The notes beneath the pieces were generated by a model. It did no database searches, was not told where the DNA came from, and saw only the letters and a list, made by a program, of their open reading frames with translations. The position numbers were made by a program, and so were the translations under genes. This document shows, in pieces, positions 33,186 through 46,440 of a stretch of 64,000 nt of DNA. Every line of letters starts with the position of its first letter. The stretch's first letter is position 1. The stretch covers positions 623,001 through 687,000 of the forward strand of contig JAZAYU010000258.1 of NCBI GenBank assembly GCA_038501625.1. The letters run 5' to 3'. Source of the DNA: Corbicula japonica. Lineage: Eukaryota > Mollusca > Bivalvia > Venerida > Cyrenidae.

Positions 33186-35195
33186 TTTATCAAGACTTCA
33201 TATATCTGGAGGGAATACTTAACGGCCATTGCTACCGACCTTAAGTGATGTACATGCAAGGAAGTAAATTATGTCCTATGGGATGTACTGGAGCAGTTAA
33301 TATAGCCAAGCTGACTCAATTGATTACACTTTGTTTTGGAGATTGAACAGTGTATCATTCTAGTTGTTTTTTCTTTCAACAGCACATTCAGACGCTTCTG
33401 ATTTATGATTCCGGTGGTTATGTAAGGAACAGAAGTGAGAGTTAACGCCCCAGCCCTAAACTTAAGTAAGAATATACTTTTGAAAAATCATATTTGTCCA
33501 TATAGACTACAATATATAAACTCTCTAACAGAACACAAAAGCTCCGATCAAATTCTTTCTTATAGACGGGATTTTCAATGATATTGTTAAATTATAGTTA
33601 ACGAAGTTTTAAGAAGCTAAATATAATGGAGCTATATTGAGCACCGACGAAGAGACCACTACATGAGCGATCTCGATTTCTGTGACGTTTCGGAAATCCT
33701 ACTTTCGCTTTTAGTCGCGCGGACCAAATTTATTTTAGTAAATTAAAATTTCATTAGCCCGAACTAATGCTGCAAATTTGTGCCTATAGTTCCAAATGCA
33801 TGTAATATTTCATACAAGAGCGGGTTAAATTGAAGTAATGACGCTTTAAAACAACATTGGGTCGAAGAAGGGCCAACCGCAACAAAACTCTTGCCAAATT
33901 TCCTTAGTACTGTCGCGAAAAATCCACCAAGCGACAAAGTTAAAGCTACGCGACTTTAAAATGAGATTTTTTCTACTAAAAGCAATTTATGCATTCATAT
34001 AAAAATAATATACAAGAACTGAACTAATAGAAACGTAAGTATAATAAAACTTGATGGGTGTTCAGTTGAACACGGGTATCGCCCTCAGGCACTTTAAAAA
34101 AAACCTACAGTTTGATGAAGAAATATTAAAATGTAAGAAATGGCAAAGTTATACATGTTATAGTTACTTTGATAGCTATGTAAAGTTTTCCTTAAAAAGA
34201 ATTTTAAAATTAAATTTTAAGGGACAATATTCAATAAAATGTGAACTTGACCTAAATAATTTGGCATCATCACGATCATGTTCATATTAAACGTGTTCTT
34301 CCCTACTTCCTAAAATCGTTTCCAATGGCTTACTATACAAGTACTACCCAAAGTTTGAAAAGGGCCACTTTAATAATATGTAATTATTATTGTTTATGTT
34401 ACCATTTTGAACAGTTTATGAAACATTAAGTTTTATTGGGTATTGTTCATGCGATACAAAATGATGAACTATTCATCTGAGTTTAATTACTGAATTGAAC
34501 ACAAGTGTAAAATTATCTAAGCGGAAAAAACTACCGGCTGCACTAGTGGCCCTTCCAAAATTTGAGTAGGATACTACACAAAATTTGATAGGGGTCGTTT
34601 TTCATTTTATCCTGAATGATTGCCTCTACCAAGTTTCAACCGTTGTTCCGCTTCAACAGTTTGTCGGCTTCTTCCTTTGACACAAAGCTGATGTCAAACA
34701 AACAAATGTTCAGAATCACAGCATATATTTTAATGTTTTAACCTTAAGTATGGAATAAACAAAATCTTTTAGGTGATCCTTATCAAATTTTGAGCAGTAT
34801 ATATTATGGCATCCAATAATATCCTATTTTATTATATACCCATGAATAATTTTAGAATAGTGCATCGTTAATCCGAAAAATTGATACAATTCGTCAGATT
34901 AGAAATCCCATATCATACAATGTCCAGCTTCCCGTGTTTTGTGTGACGTCATATACTTCGTCACACTAGGTTGTCGTAATTTTACGGCAAATAACGAACT
35001 CAAAAATAGGAAATTTCCGTCGCAGTTTTACAAACGTTACGGTATTTTTACGCCATTTAGAAGTTTTCTAAGCCATTCATAAATTAATATCACGTTACTA
35101 TTTTTATTTCTGCTATTATGTAAACCATATTTTTAACTAAAATTGTGTTGTTTAGTTTATTTAAATTTGTTTTGAGCGAGAAGGGTATATAATAA
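33186..35195. other. No gene seen
   Basis: A 79-codon frame at 34051-34290 has no motif. At 34630-34680, 'taccaagtttcaaccgttgt' resembles a phrase of a common bivalve repeat, too short to classify. Confidence 0.45.
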
Positions 35196-35207
35196 ATGGG
35201 ACATTAT

Positions 35208-35331
35208 GACAGTATGCATTCTGTAGATTCGTATTATTTCTCGTTGCGTATGTTACCACATCACGCTCGACCTTCGGATATTTTTTACATTCCCAACTCG
35301 AAACATAGGAACCTACAGAATGCATACTGTA
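35208..35331. mobile_element. 124-bp MITE-like element
   Basis: It is bounded by perfect 18-bp inverted ends ACAGTATGCATTCTGTAG (35208-35225) and the complement (35314-35331). A diverged relative lies inverted at 24014-24200. Confidence 0.7.
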
Positions 35332-35345
35332 ATATTATTCTTTAT

Positions 35346-38300
35346 ACAATGAACGAACCTTGGCATATACATGTCGTGAGAACAAATCAACTTGTCCTTT
35401 GCATCCAGTATTACATTTTGTAAAATATAGTATATATTAAAAAGTATATGAGGAAAAGTCACACCCCGATGCTTTACCAGACAGTTAGTGAGAGGAAAAA
35501 ATGAGCAAAAACACATTACTTACAATCAATTTTAGAGAAAGCCAGCTCAAGAAAAGCGAGTCTTTCTATCCTGACAATAAAAAGGGAAAAAGGAGCGAAT
35601 GTATTTATAAATGTCCAGTTTAAAAATACACCATAAATTACTATCGAAACTAGAATGTGTCCACGGACTCTGATGCCCCCACTGTTTTAACAACATTTGT
35701 AATAACGAAGGGCCATAACTCTGATAAAAATATTTGCTAAAAAAATTATTTCTTTTCAATCAATCATCTACACATCCTGCTTGATCATCACTGCAAGCGC
35801 ACTTTGAAGGGGCATACAAATTATCTTAGTTTGACAAAATTTACAATTATTTTCCATACTAGCTGATTTCTGTGAGAAAATATAAGAAGCCGTTGAAAGA
35901 GCTTAAATTTACTGCTAGAAAAATAATATTTTATGTTTGCGTTCAGAAAATGAAAAAAAAGGAGATATCGCTTACCGAAATATGTAGGTGAGGTAAATTT
36001 CACTTCCAAATTGTTGAAAGTTAGCAGATTAAGGAGAATGCCATATATTTGCCATAGCCTGAACAATTCCGATTGCGAATCGTTTATGATATAAAACAAA
36101 ACAAAACGGATAAACAAAGCCATAGAACTGCTAAAGCTATCATGATGTGCATGTTATTTCTTGATGCTTAACGAATGCAGAACATTATTTCTTCCATGAC
36201 TTAAAATATAAACATGCATTGCTCTTACAAAGACAAAACAGAACCTTAAAAATCTGACTTGTTTATCAATCATGACATGTTAAAAATCGTGACATTTGTT
36301 GGTTTTAGTACCACACAGGGAATATTAAATACGTTTTGTAAAAGCCTGTTTAATTGTAAAATGATCATACCCAACTGCTCTATACTAATTTCCCATTCGT
36401 TTGTTAGGCAATTTAGCGGATTTTTCTACATCTGTAAACATGTTTACCACACTGTGATTACGGCAAACGAAATTACTAAAGGTTGGTTTGTCATTAAACA
36501 AACTTCGCAACTGTTTATGTCATTTTATAATGTCTAAACGTTTAGAATGCTTCACATTTTTTGTTTAGTATACGATAAATTGAAACTATCACCAACACAC
36601 AAGATAACATTTCAAGGAAATCTGAAGGTTAATGATGACCTCTTTGCAAGAAGTATGATGTATCTTACAAAATATGTTCCCGTGTGATTTCCAGTAAGCT
36701 ACTTTCCATGGAAAATTAAGATTAAAAACCTGTTAACAAAAATACAATAATTCGGACAATTAATACTAGAAAATTAGCCATTTTAACAACATTTGGTGAC
36801 ATAACATAGTTCCCAAAAAGTTGGAGGCTTTCTGTTGGCCCTGCTATTCTAACAACTTTGAAAATTATCCAAACACTTATTTCGTTCAGTTTACCTCTTA
36901 TAAACTGAGTAGATGTCTTTCATTACCATTTGTATATACATTAGACACTATTTACGGACAAAATATAAGTAGCGTTTGCTATAGTAAACTGATTGCATAT
37001 TGACATTTTTATACCCAGAATGTGTTTCATACCTCTGCTTGCGACAGGTAGTTTATCAATTTGAAACCTTAATTGCTTTGAGATGGAAGCGGATCAACAA
37101 AGCCATATATCTGATTAAAAAAGACAATGAAATGGTATTATTTCGAGCTGCAAGCAATGCTGTGCACAAATCTAACTTGTAGAAATATGATACCCATTAC
37201 TGATCAAAATAACAACACAACTTGGCTTGTTAATTATATAGAATCTTTCTGAATGTGGCAATTATTCTTCGGCAGCACCCGATAGGGGGTTAAAATGAGT
37301 TTTCTAAAAGCCAATCATAAAATTAATTGAATTTTAAAATGATTATTCGGCCATTCGTATAAATTTCCCCTTGCTTTTAGTGTTTTACACAAATGTTACA
37401 TTTGTGCCGTATAAATAATTTCCGAAGTTTCTTTTTTTTCATTTTAGTAGCTAGTTTGTTGTCGGTAAATCTAGAATAATACGTTAAAAATCTAATGCCT
37501 CATCTAAAATGGATACCTCGTGAAAAGTAAGGGTTTTAAGTTATTTTAATAATGTATTACCTATTAATGTTTCAATTAGATTATTAGTCGCTACTGTGTG
37601 GTTCGTTAAACTTGTGTGCTATTGCCATACCGTATTCATAAAAAATGAAAACCCGCCCTCCTGACGATATTTACAAATTGTGATTTATCTTTTGATGGGA
37701 ATATCTGTTATTATTATTAGAGACATCGTCTGATAATTACAACAAATCCCCCGTTCCATTTGTTACTTCAAATTATTGATAATCTTAACTAAAGTAACGT
37801 AAAATTTTAATATGAACACTATAACACAACACTTAAATCGACAATCTATAGATTGGAAAATTTTACTAAGTTTTTCACACATACATGCGCTAGCTATGGA
37901 AGCACTTTAAAGTCAAAAGACAATCATTTCGTAGAAAATAAGTATCAAAAAGGATGCAAAATGTAAAAACTTGCATATATATCATGGATGAATTAACCAG
38001 AGGGTGGAAAAACAATGTTCATTCCCATAAGCAATATTTAAATTGCTTACAAATTTATTCGTTTGTTTAAATTGTGTGAATTCTGAAGCTAATAACCTCT
38101 TGCGCTAAAACGGAAGAAATCTGAAATCATCCGTGGCGTTTTTATGAAACAATGAGCGATCACTGAACAATTCATTTTGAAAAGTCATCCATTTAATTGA
38201 ATTAACTCGAGCTTTACAGTTTCACAGGAGGATGATTATTTGACAATGATTGTCAGTTGTTATGGTGTTAATTCTTACAAAGTGGCTAATTAATTTCTCC

Positions 38301-38744
38301 ATGGGCTCGTGCTGCGGCTAAATTGACTCTGTCGTTTGATCTCTCGAGACTTCTGGACCAAAACCTTTTCGCTCAGATTTTCAAAACCAAAATAATTAAG
38401 ACTTGGTCAGCATTATTCGGTACATGAAACAATATCCTTTTTTAAGCCTGTTTAAATCCGTTTCTGTGTCGGATTGAATAACGTTAGCTTATTGCATTGT
38501 TGTTTAATTAGTTTTAAGGAAAGTGTTCTGTTAAAAATACTTCATTTTTAAGTGTGTTCTTATGATTATAAATCATAAATATATTTTCATCCATCTGATA
38601 CGATGGTCGTGAAAGATATGTTTGAAACAAAAAGCAAATTGCATTTGCAGAAATATTTAAAATAAATAATATATTAAAATACTTAACCCAGGATATACCC
38701 TATAGCCAATATGATATTTTGCTTGGTCCGCCTTACATGTTTTC
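35346..38744. other. No gene seen
   Basis: Short frames only: 35547-35759, 35821-36123, 36259-36537, 36821-37182. None shows domains. 'gaagggccataactctgata' near 35707 is a phrase I associate with a very common bivalve repeat. Confidence 0.45.
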
Positions 38745-38815
38745 AGACTAAAAAGAGTAAACTATGCATATCAGGAATCGCCACACTTAGAAAACGCAAA
38801 CCCCACGCAGCAAAT
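38745..38815 (-). repeat. R2 repeat, 3' part
   Basis: It has 'atgcatatcaggaatcgcca' and 'ccccacgcagcaaa', the same 3' part as at 25.8 kb, directly upstream of the GGACGG element. Confidence 0.7.
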
Positions 38816-38839
38816 AAAAGTAAAGAGGAACAGAGAGCA

Positions 38840-39222
38840 TGAGATTATAACCAAGTTATGGGCCGAACATTATTTTACTACAAGGTCATGTTGTGACTTG
38901 ACCTTCAACCCAAATGTTGCGCGCGACACGTCGTCTTATGATGGTGATCATGTCTATGAAATAATTTAAAAATCCGACTTTTAATAACAGTAATGGGCCG
39001 GACACGATGCTGTTACAACGTCATGCTGTGGCCCTTGACTTTCAAGGTAACAACACAATAATTTTGTGCGACACGTCGTCACATTATGGAGACCATTTCT
39101 GTGAAATAATTTTAAAATCCAACTTCTAATAAAAATGTTTTGGGCCGGACACGAGTTTGGGACGGACGGACGGACGACCCGGCGACTATATGCTTCCCCC
39201 AAATTTCTTCGGGGAGCATAAA
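38840..39222 (+). mobile_element. Bivalve-type GGACGG repeat element
   Basis: It has two internal units of about 130 bp, each with 'gggccg(g/a)acac', 'gcgacacgtcgtc' and 'gtgaaataattttaaaatcc'. The end is 'gacggacggacgg', then 'cttcccccaaatttcttcgg' and 'ggagcataaa'. This end structure is, to my knowledge, very widespread in bivalve genomes. The 73-codon frame over it is not a gene. Confidence 0.75.
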
Positions 39223-39682
39223 AAGAGAACCCTTGGGTTACCGCCGTAATTATTAGTTATTAGTACACCACATTTGCGGGTAATGGGTGGGTATACTATA
39301 ATTATCAGTTATATTCCTGACAATAGCTCGTATATGTTGAGTATTTAACAAACCATCAGCACTCTACAGCAGAAGCAACACTAGTTTCCTTAAAATACTT
39401 TCATCAGCCACAAAATTCTCGAGCTATAAAACATACTACAATATTATTAGCATGGAAATAAACAATGATACCTTTCAAGATTGCGTAGTTTGTCGGTCAC
39501 TGACGCTTTATATTTAGAAATCTGGCGGTTATGCTGAAAGTTTCCAGACCATATGAGTACTGTTATTTTATTGTTTGATTTGTTAGAATAATGTTTGTTG
39601 CAGAAAGATCCTTTTGTTGTATAAGCGTGGCCATAAAATAAAATATTGAAATAGATTGAACTTAGAAAATTTCGTATAACAT

Positions 39683-39936
39683 ATGAGGCACGCCACGGGA
39701 AAAGGTACCTTCGGGAATTAGACGTCAATCCTTGAAACGATGTCATAAAGTTGAGCAGACGACATTACTTTTTATGCGTTTCGCGGTAAAAATGGCATTA
39801 TACTGTCAAAATGTGTAACAAAATCTCCAGTTAGGTATGAAAAAATAAAATATAATTTTCAGCTCTTTCCAAAAATAGTAACAAGTAAAATGTCAACAAA
39901 TATGACCGAAAGTACCTATTCCCGTGGCGTACCCCA
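39683..39936. mobile_element. 254-bp MITE (family M1), copy 1
   Basis: The inverted ends are built on TGAGGCACGCCACGGGAAAA; the right end is slightly diverged (accccat). The flanks ATAACAT and ATAACGT directly outside the two ends may be a 7-bp target duplication with one change. The second copy is at 59032-59284. Confidence 0.8.
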
Positions 39937-41206
39937 TATAACGTTGTGTTTTCCCCTGAGTGGACTCTGAAGACAGATTATATTGTATCAAAGAAGATTG
40001 TGTCTTACGTGCATTTAAACAAAACTCTACACTTGAAAAGTTTGCGTCATTGAGATTCTGTATAAATCCGATAAGACATCAGCGTAAAAATCAATGAACA
40101 AACTCAATCAAGCGTCTTACGTTCGGTTGAATGTCGATCATCAGCATTCCCCAAAGACGTTTTGGAATGAGATACATACGTTATTTAAATAGCAAAGTCG
40201 GTGTCTCCGGGGAGAGTTTAGTTCTATTTATGAGATAAATAATGTAATATTTCAAGATAAATAATATATTAGGACTTACAAGGAATTTAAAACGGATTTG
40301 TATCCCGAGAAAAAGAAATTATCTTACATTATTTATTTCAAGTTCGACAGAATTATGTAGAGAAATTTGATTTACTACAGGTTTGCATGTTTTATGGTTT
40401 ATTTTGCAAAACATTGGAGTTTAACAAAATATATTAAGTAAACATCAGAAAACGTTCTAAAACTGTTAACCAACACATTTTCGCTACCAATTTTTCCTTT
40501 ATATTTATGAAAGTTTATTAGCGAGAATTTGCCTGTAATATTATCAAATTATTGTTCAGAAATTAGGGACAACTTTTTACCACTGGGAGTTTAAACCAGA
40601 ATCTAAGGTGCACTCCCTTGATACTTGCCCGAATGATTTTACTCCCACAAACCAATCCACTCTACAAAGTTTCATGGAAAGCACGCGAGCATAATGAAAG
40701 CCAAGGACGATATCTTATGAAATGTGTATGTACTTGATAAATGACCTTATTAAACCAAAACACCCGGAGTTAAATCACCAAGATCAGGATTGCAGGAATT
40801 GTAGAAACTTTTTGAACTTGGAACTTCTACGTTTATAAACTCTAATACCCATAGAGGACAATGTCCACAAAAATCAGACGAAATGTCTGCGAGGTGTCTG
40901 AGAAACCAACCATTTGTCTTCTTAAGTGAAAACAGAGGTTAAACTACAGCGATTGTCCCCACACAATTCACCAATTTATTTTGAAGACATTAAACGACGA
41001 CACCTTTTTATACGTTTTCCTAATACGATATTGCTGATGAGCGGATCTGTTTTAATAGTCAAATTACAAATATCTTAAAAATAGTGTTGTACATGTATCA
41101 AAATAAGTTAGAATTTAGATTTGAATGGCATGATTTAAAATGTATCATTTTAATCTGTTAAGGAGCTGTTTTTCTGTTTAAAAGTTTAATAATTACAACA
41201 TTGCCC
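39937..41206. other. No gene seen
   Basis: AT-rich, with no frame over 60 codons showing motifs and no repeat relationship noticed. Confidence 0.45.
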
Positions 41207-41343
41207 AAGGTAATAAAACTGAGCATGGAAACCAGTCTCAAATCTCAAGCATCTGATTGGCTGAAATGGCGACCAGTCGCCATTTCAGCCAATCAGATGC
41301 TTGAGATTTGAGACTGGTTTCCAATCTCAGCTTTATAACCTTA
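41207..41343. mobile_element. Self-complementary hairpin element (family H1), copy 1
   Basis: The whole 137 bp is one palindrome centred near 41275. It begins aaggtaataaaactgag, contains 'gattggctgaaatggcgac', and mirrors back to 'ctcagctttataacctt'. Related copies lie at 56354, 56836 (decayed) and 62234. Confidence 0.85.
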
Positions 41344-41477
41344 GAGTCATATTACAATCTGAAGCCGGTTGTTAGAAACATAATCCGCGTCTTAAGCCAA
41401 CCTAAGATTAAATTAGGAATATTAAATATTTCTTACAAATAAATATATTGCATCACTTTTTTCTGGAAGAACCTAGG

Positions 41478-41672
41478 CTTAACCCCCAGTGGCAAATTGT
41501 TGCGCTAATGCGGCAATGAAATTGGTTCCCCTTTATTGGTATTTGTTTGTGGTGTCTAATTTTTAATTGATTCTCATAAATTCGTGGTCTCTTTCAATGT
41601 CTGCTTTTTGGCTGCGAAGTGTGGCTGTTTTTCTGGTTGTGGCAATATCCGATATGCATATTTCATTTTAAT
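41478..41672 (+). mobile_element. R2 repeat copy, diverged
   Basis: It shares 'cttaacccccagtggcaaat', 'tatttgtttgtggtgtc' and the 3' 'gtggcaatatccgatatgca' with 30890-31175. The internal stem-loop is broken here. Confidence 0.65.
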
Positions 41673-43493
41673 AATTTTCAATTCATATTCAATAAATTCA
41701 AACGCTTTCAAAACCTATCCTTATTCCGTTTGGAAATTTAAAATCCTGGTTAGTTTAACTCGCGGAAAATATTCTATACGACCTGCCCTCGTATGAATAA
41801 ACATACGACCGCTAATGACAAGGTCTCACATTTAATATATTTTACGATTCTACCTAAAAGAGATTTGCTATAAATTTATTCTGAAATTACTATCTAAAGC
41901 CATAAAGCAATCGAAAATGTTAATATTACAGAGAAGTCTGATGATATATGTCCGATTTCACGAGCTCCGGCACAATGACATTTTCTTTGCTGACAGCAAG
42001 CAAAATAACAGAAAATTATAACCTACGATAAATAATTAATAACTCGTTTTTGCACAAAGTTCGATGACTTATATTTATATATAATGTTAAACTAATAGCA
42101 ATAATCGCGCAAGTTTTGGGTTTGAACGCCCCCAAACTCTAAAAAAAAGCTTGCAAGAATACTCCAACTTTCTTGTACCGCATGTACTATTATATTAGCA
42201 ACTGCATATACCGTGGAAACTAGATTTGTATTTCTGTTGTACGTCTGAAATTCAATACAATTTAAACCATTGCCCCTAAACTGCTTAAATAAACGTACAT
42301 GATGTTTTTTCCAAGCTGTAAAATAACATTTTAAATTCTTACTGAAAACATATCGTATTGAATAAACGTTATAACGGTATAACGTTTGTAATAACGGTGT
42401 GATCCGTAAACGCTCTTTAAGTTCTATTTCATCCATTCTATTTACAAAATAGTACTTTAAAATTTGTCAATAACTGGAAACACAAATATGAGTAAATCAA
42501 AACAGCCACACCGTTATAAATGCTCCTTAACCCGTTATCCTCGTAATCTTGTTCTTCAAATTCTGCGACTACTTTGTACATGTTGTACAGCGTTGATTGT
42601 AAAAATGTAGTTTTAAGGTTGACTTCGGTAAAGTGGACGGTATATGTCTACCATCAAATATTCCAACAGATTAACGTTAGATTAAAAGTAGATACAAACA
42701 ATATGTATGTTTTTAAACATATATAAACAAGTATAATTAAAAACTGTAAAATTGAATTGCAAAATCATGAAATAGGACACACTTAATATAAGATACGGCT
42801 GCTAAAAGGTTCTAAAACTTTGTTAACATTTGGGGGTTAAAAACCATTGGCAAAGCTTTATGCATTTCAATGTATTGATCAGTCGGCCCGTAGGTAAGTA
42901 CACCTGGTCCAGTATGTCAATATCTAAATTAGCTTGGGCTAGAAAAAGGTTCATTATTAAGTAATGATCATGGAAGAAACAAGCACACTGACTGTGAAAC
43001 AAGAAAGTGTTATTTTGAATTGAACGCCGTTATTCCGTAATGACCACAAGCATTAAACAATAGAAGTCGCCAACAGAATAATATTATGTTGTTGATTTTC
43101 ATCTATCGTTGTTTATAAACACACTACTCCACATATTAAGTAATCAGCATTCACATTCAGAAAATGGCATAAGGCTTTTTTTAAAATAAAAAATCCGATA
43201 CAAAACAAGCGCAAGTGTTGATGTTTTACTTCAATGAAATAACCTGTGATACAATTTAAATATTAACTAACAACGGATCTTTTGCATATATTGTTTTGCC
43301 ATCATTAACTTGTACCAAATATGTTCGGAAACGATTTTACATATTTTGACTTTTTATCTTTTTTATTTTTTTTCTAACCTTTTACAATGCATCGATTTTA
43401 GTAAAGGTGCGAAACGTTAGTTTGGAGTGTAATCACGTTGATTATAAGAACGTTGTATTCATTTTTAATAGTTTTTTTTTCTTCGCGTCAATA
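41673..43493. other. No gene seen
   Basis: The 114-codon minus frame at 42092-42436 begins with ATG but has no recognisable domain. Part of it is built on 'cgttataacg'-type simple sequence. I leave it uncalled. Confidence 0.4.
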
Positions 43494-44817
43494 TAGGAAT
43501 AACCATATACTCCATATAACTGTCTTAACAAAAGCCATCTTTCCCTAACCTTGCGGGAAGAATAACCATATACTCCATATAACTGTCTTAACAAAAGCCA
43601 TCTTGCCCTAACCTTGCGGGAAGAATAACCATATACTCCATATAACTGTCTTAACAAAAGCCATCTTGCCCTAACCTTGCGGGAAGAATAACCATATACT
43701 CCATATAACTGTCTTAACAAAAGCCATCTTGCCCTAACCTTGCGGGAAGAATAACCATATACTCCATATAACTGTCTTAACAAAAGCCATCTTGCCTTAA
43801 CCTTGCGGGAAGAATAACCATATACTCCATATAACTGTCTTAACAAAAGCCATCTTGCCCTAACCTTGCGGGAAGAATAACCATATACTCCATATAACTG
43901 TCTTAACAAAAGCCATCTTGCCCTAACCTTGCGGGAAGAATAACCATATACTCCATATAACTGTCTTAACAAAAGCCATCTTGCCCTAACCTTGCGGGAA
44001 GAATAACCATATACTCCATATAACTGTCTTAACAAAAGCCATCTTGCCTTAACCTTGCGGGAAGAATAACCATATACTCCATATAACTGTCTTAACAAAA
44101 GCCATCTTGCCCTAACCTTGCGGGAAGAATAACCATATACTCCATATAACTGTCTTAACAAAAGCCATCTTGCCTTAACCTTGCGGGAAGAATAACCATA
44201 TACTCCATATAACTGTCTTAACAAAAGCCATCTTGCCCTAACCTTGCGGGAAGAATAACCATATACTCCATATAACTGTCTTAACAAAAGCCATCTTGCC
44301 CTAACCTTGCGGGAAGAATAACCATATACTCCATATAACTGTCTTAACAAAAGCCATCTTGCCCTAACCTTGCGGGAAGAATAACCATATACTCCATATA
44401 ACTGTCTTAACAAAAGCCATCTTGCCCTAACCTTGCGGGAAGAATAACCATATACTCCATATAACTGTCTTAACAAAAGCCATCTTGCCTTAACCTTGCG
44501 GGAAGAATAACCATATACTCCATATAACTGTCTTAACAAAAGCCATCTTGCCTTAACCTTGCGGGAAGAATAACCATATACTCCATATAACTGTCTTAAC
44601 AAAAGCCATCTTGCCCTAACCTTGCGGGAAGAATAACCATATACTCCATATAACTGTCTTAACAAAAGCCATCTTGCCCTAACCTTGCGGGAAGAATAAC
44701 CATATACTCCATATAACTGTCTTAACAAAAGCCATCTTGCCCTAACCTTGCGGGAAGAATAACCATATACTCCATATAATTGTCTTAACAAAAGCCATCT
44801 TGCCTTAACCTTGCGGG
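43494..44817. repeat. 63-bp satellite array, about 21 copies
   Basis: Units of exactly 63 bp, 'gggaagaataaccatatact' onward, are almost identical. The main variation is C/T in gccc(t)/gcct(t)aacc. Because 63 is a multiple of three, one minus-strand frame stays open for 449 codons (44791-43442) as a 21-residue repeat containing LLRQLYGVYGYSSRKV, with the C/T site giving Arg or Lys. That frame has no ATG; it opens just after a TAA, with TTG as the first possible start. The other five frames hit stops in every unit. I favour non-coding satellite. Confidence 0.95.
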
Positions 44818-44853
44818 TATAATTCCTTTAAAGCTTAAAATTAAACCTGAATT

Positions 44854-45457
44854 CATGAAAGGAGTAGGTTCACGAAGGCCTTATATTGGCCTAAAAATAT
44901 GTAAAATTTTAAATTTTGTTACATATCTTAAATTTTAATGCCATTGAATACATAAATAGCTATACTTTTCATATCTTAAAATTTTATGTTGATTACTGCT
45001 AAAGGAGTTTGACAAGGGGCCATCAAAATTGCTAAAAATGAGAAAAATGTGCAAAAATTCATATTTTTGTCCATTTTCACAGCAGATTTTAGAGGTTTTT
45101 GATATAGGCACACTTCTCAACCAAAATCAAATTTTGACCATGAATTCAGCACACAGTTATACCAAGAAAATTCTTTAAATTAGTTTGGTCGAAGCCTGTG
45201 CCCAATGTGAAAATCACCAAAATATGACGAAAATTTAACAAAAGATTGCATTTTAGCAATTATTTTCAAATTTCAGACACATTTGACATACTTATTTTTT
45301 TTATTTTGGTTTATGGGTTCGTCTTCACTTTTTATCTTTTCAAGAAAACAACCATTATAGATTATAAAAAGCACACTTTAAGTGATGTCAATGCAATTTG
45401 AAAATTTGAGATAATTTAAGGCCAATTTTGAGCCTTCGTGAATCTACCCCTTTTATG
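44854..45457. mobile_element. About 600-bp TIR element (MITE-like)
   Basis: The left end 'ggagtaggttcacgaaggcc' and right end 'gccttcgtgaatctacccc' are inverted, with similarity over about 38 bp (about 80 percent). The interior is AT-rich and has no transposase. It starts about 37 bp after the satellite array. Confidence 0.65.
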
Positions 45458-46094
45458 ACTGGACTACATTCCTCCTTTTATTGATATTGATTAGGACAGA
45501 CACTGGCGGATAGATTTTGCTTTAATCTTTCTAATGTGCAATATAAATCTATCAAAACAATGAACATAATATAAATAAAACATTTTTCATTTGTCCCATT
45601 GGCCTGAAGAAGTGTGTGTTTCTATAAGATTGACAGGAAATCTTTGCAAGTTTTTCATCTTGTCAAGAAGAAAGATTTGCTAAAAATGAGTAATATGTCT
45701 TACTTTTTACAATGTATAAATAAAACAGAATTGATAAACACCGTGAATCATATACAAATTATGCCAAAGTGTTAATGACTGCTTGAAATTTCTTTATTTA
45801 AATGCACAGACACTATCAAGGCCATAAAAATACGGCGGCGGGCCTAGCTACCCGTGCAAGAGAAAAAAACATATTAAATAATAATAAAGGACAGTTCAAG
45901 AAGGCATATAAACAGTGACTGATATTATACCATCAATGGGCTAATTGGTTATCTGTAAAGAAACTTAAGGAATAATTATGATGATGTAAATTTCTAACAC
46001 AGTCAATGTTCGAGAGAAAATACTTTAAGCCAATAATATAGCGTTACCAACGCAGTGAGATTCATTTAATACAGGTCCTAAAATGTACTGATTA
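45458..46094. other. No gene seen
   Basis: No coding or repeat signal beyond the shared string 'actacattcctcctttt', which also occurs at about 10063. Confidence 0.45.
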
Positions 46095-46440
46095 GTGCAA
46101 CATTTCGGCCAAATTCTTTGCTAGGCGCTGTTGTCGTGACGATGCGGGTTTGCTCCCAGATAGGGGTAATATCATAAATTTTGAAATTCACAGTAGCGCT
46201 ATTTGTGCAGTGTGTGGTCGTAAAAAGTCTCCCTTGCATATAGTCTGTACTGTTATCAGTAAAATAACGCGTTACCGATGTCGTGCAAAGATGATTACGT
46301 ATATCAGGGCTATCCAATCAAACTGTAATTTTTCAAGCTCAATTGGCTGCGTCGTCGTAATTGCTAGGCTAGGCGCTGTCGCCATGACGGTGCGGGTTCG
46401 CTCCCAGGTAGAGGCAATACCATGTATAGGCATTACAACT
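46095..46440 (+). mobile_element. R4 repeat, 1.4 tandem units with tRNA-like boxes
   Basis: B-box-like sequences GCGGGTT(T/C)GCTCCC lie at 46144-46157 and 46392-46405, 248 bp apart. Before the second, 'aagctcaattggctgcg' (46335-46351) has A-box character. The body contains 'cacagtagcgctatttgtgc' and 'gttatcagtaaaataacgcg'. The spacing and boxes suggest a tRNA-derived SINE in tandem. The 125-codon plus frame at 46150-46527 is not supported as a gene. Confidence 0.65.

Noticed and set aside
42092..42436. 114-codon minus-strand ATG frame
   Set aside because: Length is possible by chance in this span; partly simple sequence; no recognisable family.
43442..44791. 449-codon minus-strand frame as a real repeat protein
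   Set aside because: No ATG start, opens just after a stop, unit is a homogenised 63-bp satellite; kept only as a finding.
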